Source: Marsupella aquatica (Eukaryota > Marchantiophyta). Taken from it: 64,000 nt of DNA. The stretch spans positions 992,001-1,056,000 of the forward strand of contig OZ316894.1 in NCBI GenBank assembly GCA_973895155.1, in the 5' to 3' direction. Every line of letters starts with the position of its first letter. Within the stretch, counting starts at the first letter, position 1. A program made the position numbers and the translations under genes. Below, one piece after another: positions 25,001 through 36,269 of the stretch. Under the pieces are notes generated by a model. It was not told where the DNA came from. It worked only from the letters and a program-made list of their open reading frames with translations, and searched no databases.

Positions 25001-28000
25001 TCAGAGTTAAGATCTTGTCCAATTTGGAAACAATACAGCTCAATCTCCCGCCGCATGCGGCGAGGTCTGCCAAAGCGACAAATGATAAGCTAATTGCACG
25101 CTGTATATCGATTAAATCGACTGCACTTAAGCTCCGCAGAGTTTCCGCATGACAAGGAATTTCTCCACTAGATGTATATATATACCTTGAGAGGTGTTCA
25201 ATCAAAGTACCAGTTCTTGCTCAGGTGACCATATCGTCCCAATGCAAACGCCATCTGTTGGTGCCTCACCGGTCCTGGAGCAGTATAGTGAGGTTCCTCT
25301 AGCTCGGATTTCGTTGGATGTAGTGATGCATTGCACTCTGCATATGAGTCACATTTGCAAGCAATTAGTAGGTTAACCTAGAGCTTTATCCCGATAGTGG
25401 ACCTAGCCGGGACAGAAGCACCGCTTTCCTGTGTGAATTATGGTTATTGTAGTGACGCCGAGCTGTTCATCGGTCCAGCTAATGTGGAAACTAATCCCGT
25501 GACTGATTCCTCAGCAGTAAGGCACCAGGTCACCTTTGCTGGCAGTCTGTTCTGGCTGGCTTTGATCTAGCTGACCGGAGTTATGGATGGGATCACTGAG
25601 CAGATTTTCAGACTTTCAGGCAAGCATCGATTCATTTTGCCTGGTCAAATGCATGAAAGTACTGACTATTTGAAAGAGTGACATAGCTAGAAATTTCGAA
25701 GTGGTCTTTAATTCTTTCCATAGTCCTGGTCATATTGACCAAGAAGTTGCTCGAGGGCGCTACGGTAGAACTACGAAGATTAGGCGTCGTAGAAGAATTA
25801 CGCCGCCACCTTTGAGCTGGAGTTGAAAAGTCAGAGTATTCTGTCCCGTATGTTAGACAGTTAGCCTTGATTTTACGTATCTGAGTACCTTGACACTTTC
25901 TGAACTTCATTTTGCGGCTGAACTAAAGCCCAAAGTTGACGGCCGAGGTCTACCCCGACCTCCTAAGTCAAAGATGATCCATAGATTGGCTTGCGGCAAT
26001 TAGATGGTTCCTGAAGTCTGAGCTAGACTTGATCATGATAACGAGTTAATTAACTAGCTGGGCCACGGACTATATCAGCTAGGCGTTGCAGTCACCAAAG
26101 GAAAACGTCAGGAAGGTGCCTGACCCGAACGCTTACGGTAACCTGAATTAGGCATCTCAGATTCGGATCGCTAATTTGGTCTGGTTAATTCCTTGGCCGC
26201 TCGTCCTGCTTGAGGCTACGGACCTGGTCACCACACGCTTCTCGGAGATCTTAGCCGATTCAATCTACAGGAGTACTAGCAATCTTAACAACCATATCTG
26301 GATTGAGGACAGGAATCATGCAATTGCGGGACATTACTCATGGACGGACGGCCCACTCGATCCAAATGCGATCATTGCCAGAGTTCTCAACGATACTCCT
26401 CGTACGGAATACAGCTCTTTCGACCTTGTTCGGGTCTGCTCTCAGATCTGAGGCAATATCAGAGACGGTGATGTGTCTAGATTCTTTGAAACCCACAATG
26501 TATATAAATATGTGTATGCTTTACAAGCGCATTGATAATTAATTCGGGCAGTCAGGCATCACTATGAAGTTCGAATTATAATATTCCATTCTCTATAATT
26601 ATGTCAGACTATGCAGATCTAGCTTAGCCTCCATCAAGGTAGCCAAACCACCGTTCGAATCCAGGGTTTTATTAGTACGCAATCTTTATTCCGGCAGTAA
26701 AATGACCGTAGGTTTCGTTCCCAGGCCTCCTTTGTCATTTGAAGCCAACTGTGGGATTGCAATCCAGCATTTGAACTACCTCTCCGTGGCAAGCTGTAAC
26801 ACCAACTTTGGGATTCAGAGTGTGTACTTCATTTTGAGCAGCCCGGTCATGTTCGGAGCAACATCTCAGACGGCTGCATGTGAAGCGATGTCTCTGTCCA
26901 AACCATTATTGGAATTCAAACTCTCAATTACAATAATTCGAAGTATTTTGACGTCTTTGATGCCGCTGACCGCACCAGGATCCGACTTTGAAGTCCCAAT
27001 TACGTGCAATCAACGCTCTTTACATTGTGCTGCGCAGAGTGTGAGTGCACCCAGCGTAACGCTCTTCTTAATGAGCTGCAAAGATTGCGGGTATCAGACG
27101 TCATATCAACCCATCACTCTAGAGTACTCTGGAGAACGACGTCCACATTCGAAGCCTTTTTACTTTAAGCTCCAAAAGACTCGAGACTCTTGACGATGAT
27201 GTACTGGGCTGGCTGCAGGTCTCTGTTGACACGTCAACCCATCGTATGACTTGGCGCCTTATGTTAATTGAAGTTCGGAATCTCACTAAGGCAGCAAGCC
27301 CGAGGAATGCAACACAATTCACATGGGACGTGTTCGCAGTAGGCTATACTGTACGAGACAAAAACCGGGAAGCAAACGAAGGACGATACACGTTGACGAC
27401 GTCGGTACGTAGAGGGCCCTCTGGGGGCGCTCTGGCAATTTCAAGGCCAGACTACGAGTTCGAGATCCACGCTGCTGCCCGCTTTCATGCCCGAAGTTTA
27501 TTGCGTATCCTTTCTGTGTCGGTCCGCCCACCTCCCAAATCATTTCTCAACTCGCCCTTTCTGATTATCGGTGAAACGGTGGAGAGATATGAACGCCAAT
27601 CGAGATTAATAGTGCTACAATGCCACTACTTATTACAGAATCTATCGCTCACCGTACGTCAATCGCAGCAGCGTCCTCAGATTCTTTATGGGGATACTTG
27701 TTCTCTCATCCCAATACATTCCCCCTACGAATTTGTACTTATACTCTGCTCTCGTATTGGATCCATCTAGGGATTTGTCATCCTACGTTTTACTGCAATA
27801 TTTTAACCTACCCATTGGCACTATATATATGGGTCAACCAGTCTCCTCGGATATTAAGCCGAGCTTCAGCATGGACAAGAGTAATGGCAGAAAAGATTTT
27901 GAGACGGACAGGGTGGGGAAGGCATGATTGATACATACTTCATAGTTCATACCCGCACCTGCTCTATCCCAGGCTTGCTGACCAGTTCTCTCTCTTAAGG

Positions 28001-28375
28001 TCATTGCTATAGATCAAATCTCACCGAACCTACGCAGGGTCCGCAGCGGTAAGCTTCTAGTTACTTGTCCACACGTTTCTGTTGACAAAACCACATGCAG
28101 TGACGTGCTTCTTACTTGTGCCGGCGGCGTAGCATTCGTTTTGACATGTGAAATCGATGTTTTACAGCTAGCAGCTTTCTTCACAATGTGTCATTCTGCG
28201 GAAGAAACAATCCCCCTCGCAGCCCAGACGTTTGGAACGCTCGGGGTATCTAGAGTAAAATCGGATACGGGTGTCGGAATCCCAGAAGGCTGCAATTATT
28301 GTAGGATTGTTGTTGATGTCGAGGAAACATGAGGCTCTCGATCAGTGGATATAATATGTCTTTATGTCACATAAC
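22047..28375. other. Long gene-poor stretch, no gene recognised
   Basis: Composition is more balanced than in the flanks. Two plus-strand frames of 163 aa (26702-27193) and 174 aa (27246-27770) are open, but they resemble no family and lack neighbouring exons with clear splice sites. A 17-bp inverted repeat (tgtttcacctcgtattt) lies at 23394-23410 and 23613-23629. It may be old transposon sequence, but no transposon protein can be read. Confidence 0.4.
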
Positions 28376-28440
28376 ATCTCTCTCTCCTCTCTCTCTCTCT
28401 CTCTCGCTCTCTCTCTCTCTCGCTCTCTCTCTCTCTTCTT
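28376..28440. repeat. Interrupted (CT)n microsatellite
   Basis: CT-rich run broken by single CG and CC steps. On the plus strand it lies about 2.4 kb upstream of the first hairpin of the cluster. Pyrimidine tracts of this kind are common in plant promoters and leaders, but no link is shown. Confidence 0.9.
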
Positions 28441-30837
28441 CGTGCTATTGGCAAGCGCGATTGGATTCCCGAGCGGACTAATCGCTAGGAGTTCTTCATT
28501 CCTTTGCACAGGGCGCGGGTTCCAAGCTACATCCAACTATTTACAGCGAGTTCTTTGTATGTCTTTGTCTTCTTCTCTGTCACTCTCTTGCTCTCAGTAG
28601 CTTAGGATTGCAATAGCAATTTTCTGTTTAAGGCTGACATTTCATCACTGTGGACAGATGTACCGGGTGGTTTCTAAGCTTCTGGATGGCCCGAATTGAA
28701 TGCGAGAAGCAGGTGGTGAGCTAGTGATCCCTTTTTGTGACCTTAGTGCATTGCTTGTCAGCTACTGACGTTTACAAGTAATCAAAGTCTGACCGTGCAG
28801 CAACGCTCCAGGTTTTGCATTGCATCTAAATCTCGCACATTGACCCCTCAATTTAGCTTCGAAAGTCTTCTCTAACATTTTAGTGTTCTCTGGTTGGCAC
28901 CTCTCTACCATTCGAATGTTCTCTCGTTAGAACGCCTTGGACTTCAGATATATAGGGTCGCTCTGTCCACTGAATGGAGAAATTTCTCATTGGAACTATA
29001 TTGATAGTGTTGCGCTTTTGATATTGAATTGCGGCTTCAAAATCGTTAGTGTTGAAATCACGTAACCAGAGTATCGTAATGTTTTAGTGCCATGATCTTG
29101 TTCTATCTAGCCTCTCTGCTATGTGGCGAGGGAACCACAATTCTTCTGCGCGCTCTTGGCTGAAGAACCCACATTATCGAATCTTGCTAAGGGTCTGTAC
29201 CCGTCGAGACGATGATTTCTGTTAGTGATGAGTGTAGAGACAATTCAATGCTGGCACGCATTGTTTTGAGCTGTCCTCCTCTCCCTCTTCTGATAATATG
29301 TTATCATGATGGAAGGCTCCTGCCGTTCAAGTACTTTGGTAGTTACCAAAATCTTTTGTGGAGATCTTCCGTTGCCTAAATTTCTTTTGTTGGAGAGGGT
29401 ACTCATGATTACTCCATCACATTTTGCGCAAATACAGGCTTACTCTGAGGTCATCTTGTGCCCTTTCTTGACCTTTCCGATTAATCAGTAATCGGGCGGG
29501 CGGGCGGGCTTGGTTTTGAATTGAAGGACTAAGCTGATTCTGTGATGATTGTGGTGGGTTCGTGGAGCTCAAATCTATCCAAAACAGCGCTGGCGTCGTT
29601 ATCGAGACTGCATCATCATCTTTTTAAAGCGGGCAACTTGTCCTGCCCGGCACCAGCTAGCGGGCAGCTAGCCCAGCCCGGGGAAGTTAGCAGCTGAGAA
29701 TGCGGGACTTCAAGACAACCCTAGCTGTAAGTTCGCACGTACCTCCACAATTCTCTCTTCACCAGGCGTAATCTTCATCATCTCAACATTCATGAACGAG
29801 AATTTAGTAACGCACCTTCCGTTGAAACAGAAAATCAGGGTTGGTCGATTGCTTTCTTCAGAAACAGTTCGAGGGACCAGGATGAATTCTCTGGATACGA
29901 GCTGCCATGTTCAAAGGGTTTTCGTTGCAGTCTAAGGTGGGGTAGTTCTGCGAGTGGCGACAATACTCAGTCCAGTCTAGATACACTTTTCTTGTTAGCT
30001 GTCGATGCGGGAGTCAATGTCCCTCTAGATCGCCATCATCAGTGAATAGATCGTGGTAACGAAGTGCTCTCCGTCAATCCAAAGTACGTGTGGGGAGCAA
30101 GTGGTCTAAAGCTCCCAAAGGATAAGACAAACTTCTCAATGCCTGTTGTCTTTGTATATTATTAATCATCCAGTTGCTAGCTCTTATTGAATTGCTTCGA
30201 GGGATCAGGATTCTCTTCTAACACAGCCCACACAAGGGTTCTCTAGTTCTCTGTCTAGTCCTAAAGCATAAATTAGTTTTGATCATTTGTGGTGATGGCG
30301 TCAATCGTCCATCATGCGAAGAGACGATTTCAGTTAGCAAGTGGAGCACAAGTTTGACGCCTGGTAATAGTATTTGCTACAGTAGCTGCTTACGATCAAG
30401 GCAACAGCCTCTCTTCCCCACCACACCCCCACAACAAAATTCAGCGAGTCATCTCACGAATAGACGCTTGACATCATGGTCATAGCATAGCGTGCACAGA
30501 ACAAACTACGCACATATTCAAGAAGGAATTAGAGGTTGACTCGAGTTTAACTGTAGGAGATTAACCCAAATACACATGTATGCCTTTGAAATTTTCCACG
30601 TGAAGGTCTCTAAGTACATCTAACTATGCAAGATTCTGTTACAGCTTCCTTGGTTACACAATTCCATATATTCACCCATCTTTTCAATCAGCCAAGTTTT
30701 ATTCTTACCCTATTGTCAAGTCGTGGTAAGTATGAACATTTCTTCATTCTTTCTGCAGCCGTTTCTAACTAAGGTTTACTAATATCATGACAATTTGTTG
30801 ACCAGAGTCAGACAGGCAATATGAACATTGAACTGAT
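28441..30837. other. Upstream flank of the hairpin cluster, no gene recognised
   Basis: No coding sequence was recognised. A short cgggcgggcgggcggg run lies near 29494. A small self-complementary GC-rich patch (gctagcgggcagctagc) lies near 29657. If the hairpins come from one plus-strand transcript, its promoter could be in this stretch, but I see no convincing element. Confidence 0.35.
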
Positions 30838-30954
30838 TGCCTAGCAATAGCTAGCGCCCTTGATGGAGATGTTCTCTTGTGGAGTAGTTACAGGCAACGT
30901 AGCAAGGAAGAACTGGAAACATCTTCATTGAGTATGCTAGCTGCTTGCTAGGCA
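30838..30954 (+). ncRNA. Hairpin 1 of a six-member cluster, microRNA-precursor-like
   Basis: The 5' arm (30838-30873) starts tgcctagcaatagctagc. The 3' arm (30918-30954) ends gctagctgcttgctaggca. They pair over about 36 bases around a 44-base loop, with one small central internal loop. Three differences from perfect pairing are G:U pairs if the plus strand is transcribed. They would be A:C mismatches on the other strand. The arm most alike between cluster members is the 3' arm, around TTGAGTATGCTAGCTGCTTG. Length and stem quality fit a plant microRNA precursor. Expression is not shown. Confidence 0.7.
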
Positions 30955-31301
30955 CTTATTGTTGCTCATGTTGCACTGATAATGTTGTTCAACTTGCTTT
31001 GAAACTTATGTTCGCTACCAACTCTGAGATATATTACGCTGCATTGCTGTTTAGTTAGGGCTAGCTCTTTGTGCGTAAGGTACTTTCTGACGTTATTCCC
31101 TGAGTGGATTGTACGTACATGAACTTGTCTGAGAGATACGTAGAAGATTGAGAACGATGTCCTTAGGTTTCTGATTTGTGTGAAATACTAGATATGTAAA
31201 ACATATTCACGTTTGATTCAATCTGTAGTATAGGAGACAGCTTTGAGGAAGTGGAGAGGAGAAGTTGGGTCTGGGCGAGGGTCTGGGGACAAAGATTTGA
31301 G

Positions 31302-31391
31302 GCCTAGCAAGAGTTAGCTACCTTAATGGAGATCTCATCTTTATAATATCTACCAGATATCACCATTGAGCATGCTAGCTGCTTGCTAGGC
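31302..31391 (+). ncRNA. Hairpin 2 of the cluster
   Basis: The 5' arm begins gcctagcaagagttagc and the 3' arm ends gctagctgcttgctaggc. The loop is short, about 19 bases (near 31337-31355). The 3' arm core is TTGAGCATGCTAGCTGCTTG, one base from hairpin 1. The 5' arm has drifted more than the 3' arm, as expected if the 3' arm carries the mature small RNA. Confidence 0.65.
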
Positions 31392-31716
31392 AACGACTGA
31401 CTCACATTCTCTTGTTAGGACATCTATAATGTCGTGATATATTGATTTCGTTCATTCTGTTTACACTGGCTCATGAATTATACCATTTCAGGTGCGTGGG
31501 GAACTTTACTTGAATTTGACTAAGAGAACAAATTTCGTGTGATATTCTTCGGCATATTTGCACATAGATTTAACCTAGCTACTACCTAGCCCTCTTGATG
31601 ACCCTCATTTTGTAAGGAATCAGCTTCCACGCATTTCATACATTCAATGAAAATGGAACATAAATGATGATTGATTTGGTTCTGGGAGACAGTTCATAGG
31701 TCAGCATAGGATCAAA

Positions 31717-31776
31717 TGCCTAGCAGTAATCGTAGGGGTGAAGACACTTCACTGAGTGTGCTAATTGCTTGCAACA
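31717..31776 (+). ncRNA. Hairpin 3 of the cluster, decayed
   Basis: Shortest and most eroded member. The 5' arm starts tgcctagcagtaat. The 3' arm reads cactgagtgtgctaattgct and ends tgcaaca. Pairing at the base is damaged (cctagg contact lost), so it may no longer be processed. Its position between intact copies and its 3' arm sequence place it in the family. Confidence 0.5.
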
Positions 31777-31999
31777 TCAATTATATTAACCTCGACGCTT
31801 AGAGCTCTTGAGATCCTAACCTCTACTCACGATCTCGATCTAAGTAGAGTTACGTTTGCTAAACTAGTTGGAAACCGTGAAATTCCAACCAAAATAGCTC
31901 AATTTCTCCATCATTCGCAAAATTCAGGGAAGGAACAGCAATAATTTAAATGTTCACGGTTGATGCCTTGCAAAAGTGACTTGCATATGAAGCTAGACT

Positions 32000-32107
32000 G
32001 TCTAGCAGCAGCTAACGCTCTTAATGGGGATGTCGCATGATTCGCAACATGCAACAAGGTCTTTGTTTTGAGACATCTTCATTGAGTATGTTAGCTGTTT
32101 GCTAGAC
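32000..32107 (+). ncRNA. Hairpin 4 of the cluster
   Basis: The 5' arm (32000-32034) starts gtctagcagcagctaacgc and the 3' arm (32072-32107) ends gttagctgtttgctagac. Relative to hairpin 1, a C-G pair near the base has become T-A by changes on both arms. The stem is about 35 bp with a 37-base loop. The 3' arm core is TTGAGTATGTTAGCTGTTTG, two C-to-T changes from hairpin 1. Confidence 0.65.
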
Positions 32108-32307
32108 GATGACTGAGTATGCCAGTCCTTAAATTGATTGAATTGGAAAGTTCTTAAGGCCACAAACGATGAGAAAATACCATACTTTATGTTAAGGCTT
32201 TGCTCTGACTTACTATACGTTTCACTTTATAGAAAAGTCTTCTTTGTCTTGTGAAAATGTTGATGAGCTGAAAGAGAATTATGGGAAACTGAGTTATTGA
32301 AGCACTC

Positions 32308-32426
32308 ATTGCCTAGCAGAGGCTAGCGTCCTTGATGGGGATATCATCTTCATAATTTCGATGATCAACAAGGATGAGCAGTACGATGACATTCTCATTG
32401 AGTGTGCTAGCTGCTTGCTAGGCAAT
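32308..32426 (+). ncRNA. Hairpin 5 of the cluster
   Basis: The 5' arm begins attgcctagcagaggctagc and the 3' arm ends gctagctgcttgctaggcaat. The upper stem continues to tcatc/gatga around 32345 and 32385. Most departures from perfect pairing are G:U on the plus strand. The 3' arm core is TTGAGTGTGCTAGCTGCTTG. Confidence 0.7.
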
Positions 32427-33432
32427 GGTAAGTGCACCTATGAATCTGTTTTAATTAGTCACGAAATGTAATATGTGAAGTCCTTTTTACTAAGTCTCGC
32501 CCGAATCTCATGAATCTCCAATCCAATAAATTATTTTCCAGAGTGGCTTATGACAAATCATTAGCTACATGTCAGATATTTAGGCTGAATATAACATGTG
32601 GTTAAAGTTTTACCCTGAGCCAGACAAAGAGACATGTCAGATAATACTTCTTGCCGTCCTAGAATTCAATAATTAACCTTGAAAGAGTCAGATTCTTGTA
32701 ATTCATGCTAACCTTCAAATATTCTTTTCCATTGTGATTTTATTAGGGTTATGCATTGAAAATGAAGACGTCGTTATTGTAATTATGTAGTTCAAGCATG
32801 CTTATTTGGAATGGGCATAACATTCTTCATCTGACCATATGATTAAAACCAATTTAAACAATCAATTTCAACATCTATCATCATGTGTAACCTTTTGTGA
32901 CATAGTTTGCCACCCATCAGAATCAAATCGGAAAGGAAATAAATCTCGTAAGTGAACGCTTGGAGGTCAAGTATTGAGTGCAAAAGCTTTTCAAAGATTG
33001 TTTGAGAGACTGAGTACTCTCACTGAGTGTCACATGTGAGCAAATGATTCCTTTTCAAAATGCTTTGCAAAGGTAGTTTAAGAACGTTTCATAGCAAGTG
33101 ATATGTGTAAGATCAAAATGTTCTTCATCACATTTTATTTCACCTTACTTTCGATTTATGTTTGCTGCATCGTATATTGAAGTCCGTATCCAAAGACAAG
33201 CACTCTGTCCAATAAGAAAAACTTGACAATATTGGGCAACTGAATGTAGCGTACGATTTTTAGAGTTTTAAGTACTGTCGAAAGTACTGTAGTATCTGAA
33301 TAACTTTGTGTATGTTGGAATGCCATTCTATTATAAATTTGGGTAGTCTTTTGGGTCTTAAAACTGAGAGCGAGTCTAATGATCAGTCTTCGACCTGCAA
33401 TGTCTCCTGGACAATTTCAATTAACAAGCTTT

Positions 33433-33550
33433 TAGTGCCTTGCAAGGAGCTAGTTAACATAGTGATCCACGTTACATTACCATCGAAGATTGGAAGAGAG
33501 CTCAGTTTACAACGTGGTCACTAAGTATGCTAGCTTCTTGCAAGGCACTA
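33433..33550 (+). ncRNA. Hairpin 6 of the cluster, most diverged sequence
   Basis: The base of the stem is a perfect 14-bp match, tagtgccttgcaag against cttgcaaggcacta. The top closes with ccacgtt/aacgtgg. The sequence differs from the others on both arms at matching positions (cctag/ctagg has become ccttg/caagg), so pairing is kept while sequence changes. The 3' arm core is CTAAGTATGCTAGCTTCTTG. It lies about 1 kb beyond hairpin 5. Confidence 0.65.
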
Positions 33551-34123
33551 GAGACTTCTATAATGATATGCGTCCCGTCTCGACCTGAGGAATATCAATC
33601 TAGCACTGCTACAGAGCTTTGCTGTTATTGATCCATCTAATTCAATGAGAGAACCCAATTGGAAGACAATCAACCAGAAAATACCCAAACTAGTCGTACT
33701 TAAAGTCGTCTTGTAGATTCCTATATGATGCCCTGCATCAAGCAGATACGAGAGTGAAGGAATTTCTTTTAGTTCCTTATATTGGAGCTCCAGCACACTT
33801 GGTACAGAATTGGGTTTTGTCATTGCATGTCTTAGTTTAGAAGGGTAGTCTGCAGTTCTAATCCTAAATGCACATGCTATCAATCGCCCTTATCCAACTT
33901 TAGAATAAATCCCAACCATTCTTGAGGAGTGATTTGATGATTAAGACTAGGTGATCACTTGAATTGTCTATAGGCACAACAAGGATTCCGGCTGGTTGAA
34001 AGCAGTTTGAATGAGATTGCTATTGATAAGTACTTACTAGTTTTTGTCGTGTGTGCAGCATGTGATTAAGTGCAATATCTGCATGCGTTTTACCCATGTC
34101 GTTAGGGAGAACATTTTTCAACT
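33551..34123. other. Spacer between hairpin cluster and ORF
   Basis: No gene recognised. A minus-strand 111-aa frame (33883-33548) partly overlaps hairpin 6 and has no family resemblance. Confidence 0.4.
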
Positions 34124-34933
34124 ATGCAAAACATGACACTGAAGACATTCCAAGAGGCCATGTTCTACCTTTTGACGTTGAATTCCATGTCTTTTATGTT
34201 GTTCAAGCCCCCATTCTCGTTATCCTCACTCATCTCGACAACCCTACAAAAGACTAGTGCAGCTGCGAAACCATACAAGAAAATTACGATTTGCTCCCAC
34301 CCTCAATTATTTATTGCACCATATATGTACTTGTTCTCACAATCTGATGGGGATTGGATGTCTACCTGCACAAAGGTTGATAGAGTAATTAAATTTCCTC
34401 CAGTATTATGTTTGGACCAACATCCTTCTGACTCGGTGGAAAGTGAAAGTCTTGACACAAATAGGTCCAAGAATGATGATGGATTTAGGAATTTACTCAA
34501 TGAGAAGGAGAGGAGACTCATGGAGAGGGCCAAAGAGGACATAAAGGTTCTTTTGAAGAAAAGGCGGAAAGAAAGTCGTAGGCACAAAATCCCGAAAGAT
34601 GATGATAGTCTTGACGTCTCGAGAAACACAATAGAGGAAGACATAGAAGGAAGAGATATTTTGCATAAGTCCAGAGGTTGGAGTATTAAGAAACGATACC
34701 AGGAGGGCAAGCTTGCCATCCAAAAGGCAAAAGATGAGATTGTAAAGAAAAAGTACGAGAGTCAGCAGTTCTGCCGTAATCAAATAAGACTCTTGGGCAA
34801 GAAGTTCTTGGAGAAATCCTTGCAACAAGGCATGGAAATCCAACATCAGTTGGCAATTGCTGATAGGATACTCAGGTCAGCCCAGAACAGGGGGTCACCT
34901 CGACCCACATCAGCACACTCAATCCAGAACTAG
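34124..34933 (+). CDS. Unrecognised basic, coiled-coil-like protein (269 aa)
   Basis: An uninterrupted frame from ATG at 34124 to TAG. I do not recognise the family. The first hundred residues are mixed, with a hydrophobic patch. From about residue 115 on, the protein is rich in Lys, Arg and Glu (for example NEKERRLMERAKEDIKVLLK and KKRYQEGKLAIQKAKDEIV) and should be largely helical, possibly a coiled coil. The tail is Ser/Pro-rich. Its length is well above chance for this AT-rich stretch, which argues for a real exon or gene, but it may be the last exon of a gene starting upstream. It sits just downstream of the hairpin cluster on the same strand. Confidence 0.45.
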   Translation: MQNMTLKTFQEAMFYLLTLNSMSFMLFKPPFSLSSLISTTLQKTSAAAKPYKKITICSHPQLFIAPYMYLFSQSDGDWMSTCTKVDRVIKFPPVLCLDQHPSDSVESESLDTNRSKNDDGFRNLLNEKERRLMERAKEDIKVLLKKRRKESRRHKIPKDDDSLDVSRNTIEEDIEGRDILHKSRGWSIKKRYQEGKLAIQKAKDEIVKKKYESQQFCRNQIRLLGKKFLEKSLQQGMEIQHQLAIADRILRSAQNRGSPRPTSAHSIQN

Positions 34934-35531
34934 AGTATTAGTCAATTGTGTAGCTCAGTGAGATAGTGGAACTTTTGTTTCATTGACTAGCTAGCAGTTG
35001 CTATTCTTATCAACAATATTCTTCCACAGAAAATTTATTCATGACTTCCACTGGCATGATTGTCGTATTCAGTCTATTGCTTGATGAAATACTTCTCGAG
35101 TTGAATCGAGCGAATGAAATTAGTATAGGCAGCCAAGTGTTGTGCTATACTTGTACACCAGAGATTGTCAATAAGGATGACTGCACATTTACAGAATCAT
35201 CATTCCCTCCAACACTAGGAAAAAAGAAGTGGCAGAAGGATGATGCAAGTCCTGATTGCCTGTCATCTGTGTCAATCGATAGATTGAATCAGTGTTAAGG
35301 TCTATTCTCGAGGTCTATGTATCTAGCACTGGTTCAATCTCTTCGGCCGGGAAGCGTTTGGTTCCCCCGCTTCTTCACAATGAAGACAGCCGACACACCC
35401 CAAAACTGATGCATGTCAAGATGGCAGTGGAGCAACCATATTCCTGATCTGGATCAGGACAGTCAGACAGCTCTAAGTGGTAATTCGCTCGTATTTGAGG
35501 TGTATTCTGCTAAAGGAGAGGTAAAAAGGGC
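34934..35531. other. Intergenic; one weak 85-aa frame
   Basis: A plus-strand frame at 35041-35298 is open but has no recognisable features. It could be a small exon or chance. Confidence 0.3.
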
Positions 35532-35890
35532 AATAAATGAACTAAAGACTCAGTTAGAGCTTTTGTGGTTATGGGTCACTCTCCGTTACATGGAAAGGTG
35601 CCACCAGTGACATGTCAAAGGTGATACAAATAAAAAATTCCGTGCTCGCAAAGCACAATAAATGAACTAAAGAATCAGTTAAAGCTTTTGTGGTTAGGGG
35701 TCTCCCATTCTCGTCAAATTGAAGGTTGTCCCCATTCGCCTCATAGAAAAGTTTTCCTACCACAATAAAATGTACGAAAAGACTACTCAATAAGAGCTTT
35801 TGTGGCTCTGGTTTGGTCTCAATATCCCGAATGGAAAATTGCCACCACCGACATGTCATAGGTAATAAAATGAAAAAATTCCGTGCTTGT
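35532..35890. repeat. Degenerate tandem repeat with periods of about 125 and 106 bp
   Basis: Units carry caataaatgaactaaaga, then agcttttgtggtta, and gccaccannngacatgtca followed by aaaaaattccgtgct. The landmark caataaa lies at 35531, 35656 and 35763. The gccacca/attccgtgct part occurs at about 35598-35645 and 35838-35885. Copies are diverged and have lost different parts. Confidence 0.8.
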
Positions 35891-36125
35891 GAAGAAAAGA
35901 ATCCCCACGAGATGCCCTTTACAATCGGCGATTGCATCGATCGACAGAGTACTCATTCTGCTCGAAGACTACCTTCAGACTCACTAATTGAAGAGGATGG
36001 GGCTCGCCAAAGAAGTCACCGGGGATGTAGAGCTGGAGGGGCACACAATTCGGTTGAGCACAGTCCCCCACCTCATCAAGCAAGACTTTCTTCTGCACTT
36101 CATAATCCAAGATACTGCCTGTTTC

Positions 36126-36260
36126 GGCTGGTTGCATGCACCTCAGGAGAGACAGGTCTATCACAGGTACGCTCTCACCATTCAACGCATCGGTGTACTC
36201 ATCATGTCTACTCTTGGGCCGGAATTCAGGACTGAGGACGAATGCCGGGTCAATCTTCAA
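36126..36260 (-). pseudogene. Inverted N-terminal fragment of the 2-oxoglutarate dioxygenase
   Basis: On the minus strand this reads KIDPAFVLSPEFRPK, then ALNGESVPVIDLSLL. That is the usual start of plant 2-oxoglutarate/Fe(II) dioxygenases (a P.FV...E.RP segment followed by IPVIDLS). The rest of the same kind of protein begins about 10 bases away on the opposite strand. The fragment therefore faces away from the body of the gene. Either a local inversion flipped the first coding segment, or this is the stump of a second, head-to-head copy. It has no downstream coding sequence of its own on the minus strand. Confidence 0.8.
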
Positions 36261-36269
36261 ACCACAAGT

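Noticed and set aside
26650-26680. gttcgaatcc resembling a tRNA T-loop box
   Set aside because: Flanking bases do not form a T stem, and no A box or acceptor stem is found at the right distance.
26702-27770. Two plus-strand frames of 163 and 174 aa as a possible gene
   Set aside because: No family resemblance, no consistent splice joining, and no neighbouring exons. Chance frames in balanced-composition DNA cannot be excluded.
28364-28600. Frame of Ser/Leu or Arg/Glu repeats across the CT run
   Set aside because: The translation comes from a dinucleotide microsatellite.
29640-29690. Self-complementary gctagcgggcagctagc patch as a seventh hairpin
   Set aside because: It shares only the palindromic gctagc and lacks both the long stem and the conserved 3' arm.
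30838-33550. Reading the hairpin units as a CRISPR array
   Set aside because: The units are irregularly spaced fold-backs of about 60-120 bp with different loops, in a eukaryotic nuclear sequence. There are no short spacers and no cas genes.
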